A DNA stretch of 64,000 nucleotides, taken from positions 1,364,001 through 1,428,000 of the forward strand of contig NC_044585.1 of NCBI RefSeq assembly GCF_901933205.1, read 5' to 3'. Numbering within the stretch: the first letter of the stretch is position 1; every line of letters starts with the position of its first letter. This document shows positions 1 to 11,700 of the stretch, piece after piece. The notes below the pieces were generated by a model, which saw nothing but the letters and a program-made list of their open reading frames with translations, searched no databases and was not told the DNA's origin. Origin of the DNA: Camarhynchus parvulus (Eukaryota > Chordata > Aves > Passeriformes > Thraupidae). Made by a program: the position numbers and the translations under genes.

Positions 1-88
1 ATAGTCTGTTCTTAAGCACTGTATAGGGTGTCTTAAAGGGATTTGACCACTGGAACTTGGTTGTGATTTTTGTTTCCTTTTCAATAAG

Positions 89-3000
89 GGGTCAGATGAT
101 GAAGATGAAGGTCAGAAGGTTCCTCCTCCTCCAGAAACCCCAATGCCACCCCCACTCCCCCCGACACCAGATCAGGTCATTGTGCGGAAAGATTACGACC
201 CCAAAGGTAAATCAAACTGAAAAACCACCTTTGTTTCTTCCTGAACAATCCCAAACCATTTGTTTCTAGACTGAACCAACACTGTGGTTTTGTTCTCCTA
301 GCCTCAAAACCGTTGCCACCCGCCCCGGCTCCTGATGAGTACCTGGTGTCTCCCATCACTGGAGAAAAGATTCCTGCCAGTAAAATGCAGGAGCACATGA
401 GGATTGGGCTCCTGGATCCCCGGTGGCTGGAGCAGCGGGATCGATCCATCCGGGAGAAGCAGAGTGATGACGAGGTCTATGCCCCAGGTCAGCTTGAGCA
501 CTGATTGCACAGCCCCTCACTGCCCCCACTGAGCAGGACCATCTGAAATGGAGCTCTGTATGTGATGCCCTTTCTGTGAGAATGAGATGGGAATGTTTGT
601 CAGCTGTTGCTGGGCACTGTCTTTCCAAAGAAAAGGAAAGTTGGACTTTAAAGGTCCTTGTGGTCCCTTCCGACTCAGAATATTCTGTGTGAAAAGAGCA
701 TCACTCAGCCACTAGGTATCAACTGACAGATCAGTAAGAGGCTTGGTTATGTTCCTTGAGATAAGAATTGCTCTTTTTCCCTCAGGTTTGGATATTGAGA
801 GCAGCCTGAAGCAGCTGGCAGAGCGTCGTACTGATATCTTTGGTGTAGAGGAGACTGCCATTGGTAAAAAGATTGGTGAAGAAGAGATCCAGAAACCAGA
901 GGAAAAGGTAGAGTAGAAATTGGGAATTTGTGTCTGATTGGTTGGAGTTCTTTTTATAATCAGTTCCTGTAGCATTGTGAATGCTCAAAGACACAAGAAT
1001 CTTGCATTTTTTTATTTCTATCAAGATTTGCTCTCTGGATTTCTTTGCAGTCTGGCCAGGTTGAGTTAATCTGATTTATTTTACTCTCTCAGGTGACCTG
1101 GGATGGCCACTCGGGCAGCATGGCCCGCACACAGCAGGCTGCCCAGGCCAATATCACTCTGCAAGAGCAAATTGAAGCCATCCACAAGGCCAAGGGACTG
1201 GTGCCAGAGGATGACAGCAAGGAGAAGATTGGGCCCAGCAAACCCAATGAGATACCCCAGCCACCCCCTCCTTCCTCAGCCTCCAACCCCCCTGCCAGTG
1301 CCCAACCCATCACGTCTGTACCTCGCCCACCCACCGTGAGTGTTTGGGCTCTCAGAAGCCAATTACTGGGGCTGTAGTTAATTAGGAGGGATCCTGATGG
1401 AGAGCAAGTGTGCTGGCATGGAAGATAATTTTGTGGGAAGTTTGTGGTTTAAGAGTAGTTTGGAAATACTAGAAGAACCGTATTGAAATTGCTGTTTAAA
1501 ATGGAATATCATACTTAGGTGGAGTTTTTGCCTTAAGGGTATCAAAAAGACTGGGATCAGCTGGGCAGTGGGATTTTGGAGGCAGAGAATATGGCTAAGA
1601 AAGGGATGGCTGGGGGCCTTTGTAGGTGTAGAGTGATGTTGGACAGAAGCAGCCCAAGGTAAGAAGTGTCACTATAGGACACGAAAGAACACAAGCTCAC
1701 ACCGCTGTTTTCAAGGTGAAGAAAAAAGAGAAGTTTATTTTCTGACTCCAACATTTATAGTTCTCCAAAAGTGACAGTGGATTGGAGGGTGACAGTGCCA
1801 CCTCTCCAATGACACTAGACAAACTAACAGTCTATCAACTTTCTCCTTTTTTATAAAAGAATGCAAAACAATGAGTTACTTACAGAAAGTGTGTAAAAAA
1901 GTTCGCTACAAAAATGTTAACATCAGAAAGCTTAGAGAAATCTTAAAAAATCAAAGCAACAAGAAGGGATCTGCTGTGAGTCCCAAACAGCAATTTAGCA
2001 AAGGAATTAAGTGCCTGGAGGTCTGGTCCCAAGGCGGGAGGGGGAAGGAGGACTCCTTTAATCTGTTAATGAGGCTTCTGTGCCTGCTCAGAGCAGCTTG
2101 GGTTGCCCATATGGTGGGGCCACTAAGGCTCCCTGCGAGTCTTTGGGCAGCAGAACCCGTGGTTGTGTGTTTCCCTGTTATTTTAACCGGGGCTGTGGCC
2201 AGCCCTGGGCATTCCTGCTGAGCAGCTTCACCTTCCCTCTGCAGATGCCTCCTCCTGTCCGTGCCGCCGTGGTTTCTGCAGTGCCGGTCATGCCTCGCCC
2301 CCCCATGACGTCCGTGGTCCGGCTGCCCCCGGGATCTGTCATAGCCACCCCCATGCCTCCCATCATCCACACCCCCCGCATCAACGTGGTGCCCATGCCC
2401 CCCTCTGCTCCCCCCATCATGAGCCCCCGCCCGCCCCCCATGATCGTCCCCACAGGTCAGTGGCTTCGGTGGCTTCACTTTTCCTGGGGAATTGTTGGGT
2501 AATTCCTTCAGATGGGCTTCAGCTTGGAGTCTTTTTCCTGCTGTGCCCTGGTTCTGGTGTGTAGCTGGGACTGCAGGCACTAAGTGGTGTTGTTAAGGGT
2601 TTGGGGGTGTTTGGTATGTCTTACCTAGTCCTGCTTTTGGGCTCAAGGCTCTTCCTGCACCATGAAATGCAGGGAGTCCTGTGACCCCAGGAGCCTGCCC
2701 GGGTGAAAATTAAGAATGCAGGGTAAAGAGAAGCTGCCAGCACCTCAGTGGGTGTTACAGCTCCTTAAAGAAGCTGCTGCTGCTGGAGGAAAAGCTGTTT
2801 GCTGGCCCTTTTCCTCATTAGGTGCTTTGAAGTTAAAAAGCATGATGTAAGAAGCAATTCTTCCTTTTTTTCATCTTCTTTTCTTCCCTAACTGGAGGAG
2901 CTGGCACCGCTGCCTGCCAAACTGAGAGCGTGTTCTTTTTTTGCAAGATCTGCAGGAAGCTCTCATGCCTTGTTATCTCTTCCTGGAATGCTTCCCAATA

Positions 3001-5727
3001 TAAGAGCCCTCTGAATGTTTGAAGTTTGCATGTTGCTGTTGGTTGTAACTTCCTCCATGTATTGTGGCATTTCTTTTCAGCCTGTGCAGCTCTGCTCAAA
3101 GCGTTTTTGTTGTCAGGGGGTGTTTGCTGTGCACTCAGGGGGTGACTGTGGGTTGTGCTGTGTGTCCCCATCCATTCCAGCCTTTGTCCCTGCTCCTCCC
3201 GTGGCTCCGGTCCCGTCCCCGGCGCCGATGCCTCCCGTCCACCCCCCACCACCCATGGAGGATGAGCCAGTCTCCAAGAAACTGAAGAGTGAGGACAGCC
3301 TGATTCCAGAGGAGGAATTTCTGCGCAGGAACAAGGTACATGTGTGGGTCAGAGTCCTGGCTGCTCCACTCCAGCTCCAAAGGGGCTGTAAAGCCAATTC
3401 CCTGCACAGAGGGACAAAAATACCTGGCAAGAAAGGGACTGCCTGAGGTATCTCCTTTCTCTTGTCATTCCTGAGCAAACCAAACTCCTTTGTCTCTTAC
3501 TGGGAAGAGCTACACAGGGTGGGATAATGCTCTTCTGTAATTAAGGGCAGTGAGAGGTAGGTTATACTGCAGAGAAGAACTAAAGTTGCTAATGAGCTTT
3601 TAAAGAGAGGAGGGCTAAGCTGGAGATGCAAAGAGATTAGAGTATCAATGCCAGCATGATAGTAGGGTAATGTGGTGTTTTCCATAACAAGGTGAGCTAA
3701 ATGTGAGCCTCCATTCCTTCCTGTGGAGTGCCAGTGTCACAGGAGGAGTTTTAAATCCTTAGGAAGGACTGTATGGTTTTTCTGGGAATATTTAAAGTAA
3801 GAGAGGAGATTTAGGTGGCATACTGGGAAGGAATTGTTCCGTGGGAAGGTGGAGAGGCCCAGAGAAGCTGTGGCTGCCCCATCCTTGGAGGTGTCCTTGG
3901 TTGGATGGGGCTTGGAGCACCCTGGGATCATGGAAGGTGTCCTCTGGCCATGGCAGGGTGTGGGACTGGATGGACTTTAAGGTTCTTTCCAACCCAAACC
4001 GATCTGATTCTGTGGTTTCATGGGCACAGAGAAGCTGTCTCCTGCTTGGTGCTTCACACCCTCACCTGTGACACTGTCAGCGTGTGTGGTGCTTGATAGA
4101 TGGCACCCGAAAGGGAGAGAAATCCAACCAAATGTTTTATTGTGGGAGCAGTGGAGTAACTTGTAAACACATTTCACTGTGTTTGCTGAGGAGCCAAGAT
4201 ATGGAAATGAACACTTAGTCTGGTGCTGTGTTATCACAGCCCTGAGAGACTTTATCTGTGTTTTCCCATAGGGCCCGGTCACGGTCAAAGTCCAGGTTCC
4301 CAACATGCAGGACAAGACAGAATGGAAGCTGAATGGCCAAGTGCTGGTGTTCACCCTGCCCCTCTCTGACCAGGCATGTAGCTCATCCTCCTGCCCTGCC
4401 CTGCTCCCTGTGCTGCCTGTCAGAGCAGCAGCTGGGAGCTCAGCCTGCTCCCCACACTGCAGCTCCACGGGGCTGGGGAGCAGGACTGGGACAAAAGCTC
4501 TAAAGGAGCCCTTTGATCCCCCCCAGGTGTCTGTTATAAAGGTTAAGATCCACGAGGCCACAGGGATGCCAGCTGGGAAGCAGAAGCTGCAGTATGAGGT
4601 GGGTATAAGGTCTTCAAATGCTGGTTGTTTCTTCAGTGCATTCTCTCACATGATCTTTTTTAAAAAGAAAAATTATGATGTATAATTTAATGCACTCTGA
4701 GGTACTGGAAGAGCAAAGGGAATGTTTTTCCTGCCTGCACAGCACAGCTGTGACAGACCTGCCTTCTGTTACAGCAGGACAGGCTTTTAGTAGGTGATTA
4801 AATCAGTGGATTTTCACATTGTTGCTGCTGCAGATGAGTCCTCCAAACTTGGTGTGGCTTTCTCTGAAACCAGCCTCTTGTTTTATTAGAGTTTGTTGTT
4901 TTGGTTTTTTTTTTGTTTTGACATTTAGCTGCAGCAGCCTGCTCCCACAGCTCTGCTCGGGGAGGTGGGCGAGCGTGCTTTAGAACCCTGGCAGCTCAGG
5001 GAAGGCTTTCTCCAGAACAGGGAAGGGAAGGGCTCACTCTCTCTTCTCTCTCTTCCTCTGGGAGCCAGAGCTGTGAGAAAAGCCCCGTTCCTTTTTAATG
5101 ACTTATTTCCAGTCATGCATGTGCCCAGGCAGGCACAACCTGCTGCCTAAGCAGTGAACTTTGCACACTTGTCTCCTCAGAGTTCATCTGTGGGCAGATA
5201 CTCGGTTAACCCTTAACAAGAAGGGGAGCTGAGCTGATTATTTTTAAGGAAAAAAAAAAAGGTGGGGGGAGAATGGAGCCTTAGTAACTCCCCTTGTGGT
5301 GACTCTTTATCTGTGTGTTGTAGGAGCCACATTGTCTGTATTGGCTGGTCTAGTGGAAAGTGTCCCTGCCCATGGCAAGGGGGGTGGATGGGGAAATCTT
5401 TAGGGTCCTAAACCATTCTAGGGTTCTGTACCCACCTCCACTGTCCACCTTGGACACTGGAATCTCTCTGGGGTTTTCAAAGCCTGCAGTGTTCTGTCAT
5501 CACCCTGCTCTGAGTGTAGAGCCAGGAGGGTTGGGATCTGGGTGGGATTCTGTGGGAAGGCAACACTGAGGTTTGTGCTCTGACTGCTCTTTTGTGTTGT
5601 TTTTATCCTTTTCTCCTCCCCTCAGGGCATCTTCATCAAGGATTCCAACTCCCTGGCTTATTACAACATGACCAGTGGCTCTCTGATTCACCTGGCACTC
5701 AAAGAGAGAGGAGGCAGGAAGAAATAG
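89..5727 (+). CDS. SF3A1: SF3A1, splicing factor 3A subunit 1 (3' part, nine exons)
   Basis: SF3A1 is part of the SF3A complex of the U2 snRNP and is needed to form the pre-spliceosome in the nucleus. The visible coding exons are 89-206, 302-487, 786-907, 1093-1335, 2245-2455, 3181-3335, 4272-4373, 4527-4598 and 5626-5727 (stop TAG at 5725). They total 1311 nt and encode the last 436 aa of a protein that is 793 aa in human, so the N-terminal SURP modules lie upstream of the window. The translation follows human SF3A1 nearly residue for residue. It shows an acidic segment (GSDDEDEG), a segment containing DEYLVSPITGEKIPASKMQE, a long proline-rich region in exons 4-6, and the C-terminal ubiquitin-like domain (exons 7-9) ending in RGGRKK. 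In the human protein this domain binds U1 snRNA stem-loop 4. All junctions keep frame. The intron after 4373 uses a GC donor (CAG|gcatgt); all others are GT-AG. Confidence 0.98.
643..692 (+). repeat. Short CR1 tail remnant
   Basis: This 50-base stretch in an SF3A1 intron (gactttaaaggtccttgtgg ... ttctgtgtg) resembles the last bases of avian CR1 elements, where 'ctttaaggtcccttccaacc' leads to 'attctgtgattctgtg'. It is short and diverged. Confidence 0.45.
1680..1985 (-). repeat. Possible interspersed repeat, LTR-like, in an SF3A1 intron
   Basis: This AT-rich block differs in composition from the GC-rich intron around it. It reads 'aaaaaagagaagtttatttt' followed by short direct motifs. The minus strand would carry an AATAAA just before an A-poor end, as in the R region of a retroviral LTR. 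I could not define termini or a target-site duplication, so identity as a solo LTR is a guess. An internal + frame (1871-2221) is not convincing as a gene. Confidence 0.3.
3810..4015 (+). mobile_element. CR1 LINE 3' fragment
   Basis: The sequence matches the 3' end of avian CR1 elements in order: 'atactgggaaggaattgttc', 'cagagaagctgtggctgccc', 'gatggggcttggagcaccctg', 'ccatggcagggtgtgggactgg', then 'ttccaacccaaaccgatctg' and 'attctgtgg'. It lies in the SF3A1 intron before exon 7 and is 5'-truncated, as usual for CR1. Confidence 0.9.
5345..5440 (+). mobile_element. CR1 LINE tail fragment
   Basis: A short, diverged CR1 3' end in the last SF3A1 intron: 'ctagtggaaagtgtccctgc', 'catggcaaggggggtggatg', then 'ctaaaccattctagggttctg'. 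Only the last ~95 bases are recognisable. Confidence 0.7.
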
Positions 5728-6290
5728 GAGGTGTGGAGCCCTGAGACGTAACGTGTCCCTGTTGTAACCCCAACCCTCCCAGTCCTGTTTCCATTCTGGC
5801 CTTTTGGGGGCTGCATCCACTGCCCCCCAGCAGTAGTTTGAACAGAGAGACTCTGACCCCCACTGATGAGAAGCTGATGGAGCCCCAAAATGTGTCAGAG
5901 TAGTGCATAGTCTGTAGTGATCAATGCTTTGCTTGAGTGCAGGCTCTCCCTTGAATCCCCTCGGGAAAAGACATCATCAAGGTCATGCCCAGCTTAGTTT
6001 AGATCCATCTTTGAGGGATTTATGGTGGCCAGGAGCATCATCTGTCTGCCCTCAGCACTCAGTGCTTCATTTAACCTCCTGCTAATTGAAAACTTCTTCT
6101 CCACCCATTTATTAACCCCCTTGTTCTTGTTCTTTCCCTGCCTTGGATCTTGTACGGACCCTGACTTGGAAGTTTTTCCTCCTGTGGCATGAGCTTGTGT
6201 TGCTGTTCCTGTGATAAAGGAGGTCTGGGTCTGCTCTGGACAGCCTGTGATTCATTTTAATAAACATGCAGCTCTCCTTCCTTGGGTTTG
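5728..6290 (+). terminator. SF3A1: SF3A1 3' UTR and poly(A) signal
   Basis: After the stop codon the sequence runs without coding potential to a canonical AATAAA at 6259-6264. Cleavage is expected roughly 15-25 bases later. This closes SF3A1 about 2.5 kb before the next gene. Confidence 0.85.
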
Positions 6291-7960
6291 GGGTTTTTAA
6301 TGGGGATGTGCCTGGTTTTGGAGCACCCGGATGGGGAAATACACCAGGATTTGTAATTAGGCAGTTTATAATAGGAAATCCTCTTAATTTCTGGGAAAAG
6401 CTGCAAGAAAAGGGGCTTGTTGAAGTTTCCCTGGTGTTCCTCAGTCATTCCTGAAGGAATGCTTATGTGTGAGGGGGGAAAAATACTCTGAACTTAGCAA
6501 GAATTTTATCGGAAAAATGTGATTTAACAATTCTATCCTGCAGCTGGAATCTCTTGGTCCTGGAGAGCATCTGGGTCTGGAAAACAGATGATTCCTGGGC
6601 CTTCAATCAGCGTTTGATAGAAACACAACACAGCAAAGTTATTCCATGGAATGAGGTGCCCAGGAACAGGCAGGAGTCTGGAATTTGGGTACCTCTGGTT
6701 TTTTTTGGGTAACCCAAAGCCATACATTTAGTATTACATATATTTTTAGTCATGGTCAGGCAGCATAGGAACATCCTGTTTACCTTATTCCATGCTTAGG
6801 AGGGGAGAGAGGGATGAAGCAGGAGGGAAGAGCCTGCATCCTCCTGCCTCTGCTGTGCTCCCCTGGGGTCAGGAGGAAGCCCAGTGGCTGTGGGGAAGGT
6901 GGCTGGCACTGGCCCAGCCCAGGTGTTCCCTGGCCACAGAGTCCAGCTGTTGTCTCTGACAGGTCCCCACATGTCCCTGTCACAGCCTGCTCCCCCTCCC
7001 TGCTGCAGGAATCCGGAGCGTGGGGCTGGATGGTGGGTGCAGGGTGCTCCTGCCCTGCAGGAAGGCAGGATAATCACTTCCCTTCTCTCCTCAGAAGCAG
7101 ACAATAGGTACAATCCTGCAGAAAACAGGCAGTGAGCGGGGTTTTCCAGAGCGGATAGAAAAAAACTGCCAAGGGAGCTCTGAAATGGAGAAGTTGTGTT
7201 TGTATCCGGGGCTGGGCTGGGCTGTGCTGAAGGTCACCCTGTGTTCCTCCTCCTGCTGTGCTGGGCACCACGGAGCTCCTGGTGGGAGCTGTTCCCTCTG
7301 TGCCCTCGGTAACAGTGTCAGCCAAGCCCCTTTACCGGCACTCCAGCAAGAAAACTTCCCCTGGAAATCACTTTTGTGGAGCCTTGCCAGCCTGTTTCCA
7401 TCTAAATCCGAGGGATGAATGCTGCAACAGACTGTGTGTGTGGAGATCTGGTACAAAACAAGCGCCATCAGAGCCTCCCAGTTCAGTGGCAAGGACTGGT
7501 GGGGCCTGGCTGCCAGAAAAATCTGCAAGTAGGTTGAGTTGCTGATTTTAAGGAACCTCATTCCCTCTTCCTTTTGGCACGGTACCACCTTGAGAGGGAT
7601 CCTTCCAATACCCCCTGTTCTGGGCTGTGAGAGGGAGGAAATGAAGCACTGGGCTCTGGAGGTGGGATGGATCTGCCCCTGGCAGGCTTTACCTGGGACA
7701 GGTCCCAGCACATCCCAGTCTCCTCCAGATCCTTTGGTGTGTTATTTTTGGGAGAGCCGGGCTGGTTTTACCTGTCTGGGGTGCTGTGGATGGTGACTCT
7801 TGAGGTGACACAGCGGTGGTCTGGCTGTGGGATCTGCAGGGCAGGGACAGCTCTGGAGAGAGAAACAGATCCCGGTGGCTGCCCCAGTGCTTCCCAGCAC
7901 AGCCCTCCTGCAGTCCCGGTATCCAGCCTTCCTGGAATGCCAGTGCCATCCCAGTACAGC
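6291..7960. other. Intergenic spacer SF3A1-TBC1D10A, no gene seen
   Basis: I see no exon with splice signals and conserved protein sense in this stretch. Several open frames exist on both strands, but they lack family resemblance and overlap each other. The right end grades into a minisatellite that runs up to the TBC1D10A promoter. Confidence 0.6.
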
Positions 7961-8495
7961 CCCAGCACAGCCCCGCTGTGGCTGGCTGGTCCTGCTGCAG
8001 CCCCCTCATACAGGTCCCAGTACAGCTCTGCTGTGTCCCATACTGGTGCCAGTCTAGCCCATTTTATCTCACACTGGTCCCAGTACAGCTGTTATATCTC
8101 ATGCCAATCCCAGTACCGCTGTGTTGTATCTCATGCCAATCCCAGTACAGCTGTGTTTTATCTCATACCAATCCCAGTACAGCGGGTTATGTCTCGTACT
8201 GGTCCCAGTACAGCTCCATTAAGTCTCATACTGGTCCCAGTCCATCCTGTTATGTCCTGTACTGGTCCCAGTACAGCTCCATTATGTGTCATACTGGTCC
8301 CAGTCCATTCTGCTATGTCTCGTACTGGTCCCAGTCCATCCCGTTATGTCTCATACTGGTCCCAGTCCACCCCGTTATGTCTCGTATGGTCCCAGTCCAC
8401 CCCGTTATGTCTCATACTGGTCCCAGTCCACCCCGTTATGTCTCATACTGGTCCCAGTCCATCCCGTTATGTCTCGTACTGGTCCCAGCGCCTCC
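7930..8495. repeat. Minisatellite upstream of TBC1D10A, ~31-32 bp unit
   Basis: From about 8030 the unit 'catactggtcccagtccatc ccgttatgtct' is repeated head to tail about fifteen times with point changes (tactggtcccagtacagctcc, tcatgccaatcccagtaccg). Units before 8030 are more degenerate. The array ends about 75 bases before the first CCAAT box of the TBC1D10A promoter. The long + open frames across it arise because the unit has no stop in two frames. Confidence 0.92.
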
Positions 8496-8569
8496 CGCCC
8501 CAGCGCTGCCCCACTGCCGGCGCACGGAGCCCCGCCCCTCACCGACACCCGCCGGCACTTGACGGACAG

Positions 8570-8756
8570 CTCTCCTCGTCCTCTCGACCAATCAGCCTCG
8601 GGGGCGGGCTCTACTTTCCGCAATCTCGGCGGCTGATTGGCCGAGTCCCTGCTCCCGCCCAATGGCTGTGCAGGGAGGGGGCGTGGCCGGAGCGGGGCGT
8701 GGCCGCCGCCGTGTCCCGGCATGGCGGAGCGGCCGCGCCGCCGCTGAGGCGCCGCC
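8570..8756 (+). promoter_or_regulatory. TBC1D10A: TBC1D10A CpG-island promoter with CCAAT and GC boxes
   Basis: The 190 bases before the start codon hold a CCAAT box at 8588-8592, an inverted CCAAT (ATTGG) at 8636-8640, a third CCAAT at 8659-8663, and GC-box-like sequences near 8599-8608 and 8686-8700. There is no TATA box. CpG density is very high from about 8490 to 9240. Paired CCAAT boxes about 25-50 bases apart are typical of NF-Y-driven housekeeping promoters. Confidence 0.8.
8721..8747 (+). other. Upstream ORF of TBC1D10A (8 codons)
   Basis: An ATG at 8721 opens an eight-codon frame (MAERPRRR) that stops at TGA 8745-8747, nine bases before the main ATG at 8757. Its context (ccggcATGg) is reasonable. 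If transcription starts upstream of 8721, this uORF could lower initiation at the main start or make it depend on reinitiation. Confidence 0.6.
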
Positions 8757-11700
8757 ATGGCCAAGAGCCGCGGGGGCGGCGGGCCCAGCTCGCCCGGCGG
8801 GCGCAGCCTGGCGGGCACCCGCGAGAGCCTCGCCGACCCTGGCGGCGATGAGCTTAGTTCGCTCGGCTCCGACTCCGAGATCAACGGAGGCGGCCCCGAG
8901 GAGCGGCGCGTCGATAAGTTCGGCTTCATCGTGGGCAGCCGCGGCGCCGAGGGGACGTGAGTGGGGCCGTGACGGGGGACCGTGAGGGGGGCCGGGGCCG
9001 TGAGGGGCCGGGGGGACACTGGGGTACCGAGGCGCCGAGGAGCCGCCCCAGGCCCGGCCCAGTCGGCTCCGGCCGCTCGGCCCCGCAGGGCCGGGCCTGG
9101 GGCTGGGCCGGGCCGGCCGCGGCTCTCCCCGCCCCGGGGGGTTTGTCCCCGCCGCCCCCGGGCTGGGCGCGGGGCCGCCCGGGACCGCTGTCAGGCATCG
9201 TTCGTGCCCGCGGCGGAGGCCGCAGCGGCCGGGATGTAAACAAGGGAGCCAGGCTGAGACCTGCGGCTGTTCAGCCTGGAGAAGATAAAGAAGGCTCCGA
9301 GCAGAGCTTAGAACCCGTTCTAGTGCCTAAAGGGGCTGCAAGGGAAGCTGGTCTCCTGCCTTTGGGCAAGGACCTGGAGTGACAGGATAAGGAGGAATGG
9401 TTTCCTTCTGTCAGAAGGCAAGGTTAGATAGGATATCTGAGGGAAATCGTTCTGTTTGAGGGTGCTAGGGCCCTGGCACAGGGTGCCCAGAGCAGCTGGG
9501 GCTGCCCCTGGATCCCTGGCAGTGCCCAAGGCCAGGCTGGATGGGGCTGGGAGCAGCCTGGGACAGTGGGAGGTGTCCCTGCCATGGTAGGGGGTGGCAC
9601 TGGATGAGCTTTAAGATCCCTTCCACCCCAAACCATTCCATGATGTTGTGATGGCTGTGTGAAGAGCCCCAAAAGCTGTTCTAGCTGTCCCATCTTTCTC
9701 TGAAGAGAGCGAGTGGCTGGGAAGTGGTGTCCACCCCGTTTGGGATCAGGGAGCTGCCAGCACACGAGGTCAGTGTCTGGTCAGCTCCAGGCACTGATTC
9801 CAGTGGACTTTTGGCCTCTGTCAAGCCAAGGAGGCCAGGCCATGGTGTCTTTCCAAGGACCCCTTGTTGGCAGTGCTGGGCGCCAGGGTCACCCCGCTCC
9901 GCGGAGGAAACCCTCGGAGGAAGTGAGGCTAACCCGAGGCGCTGGGCCCCAGGGCGGTGCTGACACCCAGGAATGTGCTGTTGCTGTCGAGCTGGTTCGG
10001 CAGCGTGTTTGGCGTTTGCCTTCCTGGCCCTGCTTTCACAGCAACGCCCAGAGAAAGTCGGGGTGGCAGCGGGAGCAGCGCGTGGCAGCCGGCTCCTCTC
10101 CTGCTGGGACATGGCCTGCAGCACGCTCCCTGGGCTTTGCCCACCTGAGTGCTCTGGTGCCAGCTGTGCCTCAGTTTCCCTGTCTGTGAGGAGCAGTGTT
10201 CACCCCCCATAGCCTGTGGGTGTTACTGGGTGGGTCTGTGGGGTGAAAAGGTGCTGGAGGTTGGAATGTTGGCGCTGGGCAAGGTGCATCACTCCGGGTG
10301 ATAAACCTTGTCCATCAGCACTGTGGGAGCGGTGTGGCCTCTCCTTCCCGTGGTGCTGTACCCTATCCTGAACACACAGCACATTTAGGGGACCCTTGTC
10401 CTGGCTGTCATTCCTGTGGCTGTCCCTGGGGTGTGTCCCTGTCCCTGCAGCAGCTCTGGATGAAGGTCGTGGTGCTGGAGGCCAGTGGCTGCTCCCAGGG
10501 GTGCTGACAGTATGGTGGCTGCAGTCACTGGGGACTGAGCCTCCTGCAGCACCCCACAGATGTGCTGGGGCCCAATCCTGCCCTGCTCCAGGCCTTTATT
10601 GGCTCGCTGTCTGTCCAGGAGGGGATGAAGGGGAATACATGACCTCCTACTGTGGCTGCCAGAGTTGGGTTTGCCCTGCTGGGAGGGCAGGCAGGGTATC
10701 CGAGCATCCATGGAGGGTTTGAGGGCACCGCGAAGGGCCGAGCTGTGGGGATGTCACCCAGCGTGGATGCAGAGGAGCGCATTCCCAGCACAGGGCATCC
10801 CGTCACTTCCCCGCCTGGAGTGCCCCCACCCTCCCGCCTGGGCCATATGAAATGCAGCCGGTCCTCGCTCCCTGCCCGCTGCCAAGCAGCCATCAGCTGG
10901 GAACAGCTTCCAGTCTGTGCTGGCAGAGCTCCAGCAGGCCCACAGCCAGCTCCTGCATCCAGCGTCCCGCGCTCCCGAGCTTCCCACGCCTCGCGGAGCC
11001 CCGGCTGGAGGCCAGCGCTGCCTCCATCCCCGTGCCGGGCTGGGGAGCTGCCGGCCATGCCTGGCCATGCTGGGGAGGGTGGGGAGCCAAGCAAAGCAGA
11101 TCCTCTGGGAGCGGGTTTGCTCTCGGAACAATCGCGCTCGCCCCGTCCGACCCGCTGCTGTGGGTGGGACTCGGCTGGAAGGGCTGGGCAGGGCGCAGGG
11201 CAGCGCTGCCAGCTGGATGCGGCCCTGGGCTCACCCTGCCGCTGCTTTCCAGCTCGGCATGTGGAGGGAGGAGGCAGGGCCTGCATGTCCTGTAGTGGGG
11301 CTGGCTGCTGGAGGATGCTCAGCACCAGGCCACTGGCCTCGGGTCCTCAGGAAGGATCTGACTCTTCCTGAGATTGGTGTGGCCACAGGACAGTGTGGAG
11401 CAGAGCCTGGGAAGGCATCGAGTCTTCACTGGTGGCTTGGAGGAGCGTCTGCTCTCCTTGGATGTCCCTGCCTGGGCCTGCCCGAGCTGCCTGTCACCCG
11501 TCTCTGCACAGATGCGGTGCCACGGGGGGTTGGAGGCCGCGGTGCCGACTTCAGCATCACTGCAGCATCCCCCGTGCCCCAGCAGGGTTAAATCGGATTC
11601 CCTGGCTAGACTGAGCCGTTTCTGGAAAACACTCCCCTCCCTCCTAAGGGACCCTGCTCCGGGCTCGGCGCCGGGCCTGGAGCAGCGCCAGGCGTTGGGA

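Noticed and set aside
1871..2221. 116-aa ORF inside an SF3A1 intron
   Set aside because: Overlaps the AT-rich putative repeat and the intron. No family resemblance.
7930..8495. CRISPR-like regular repeat of ~32 bp
   Set aside because: Units abut directly, with no unique spacers. Ordinary VNTR.
7667..8851. 394-aa ORF running into the TBC1D10A first exon
   Set aside because: It crosses a minisatellite and the CCAAT promoter and uses another frame from the true start at 8757.
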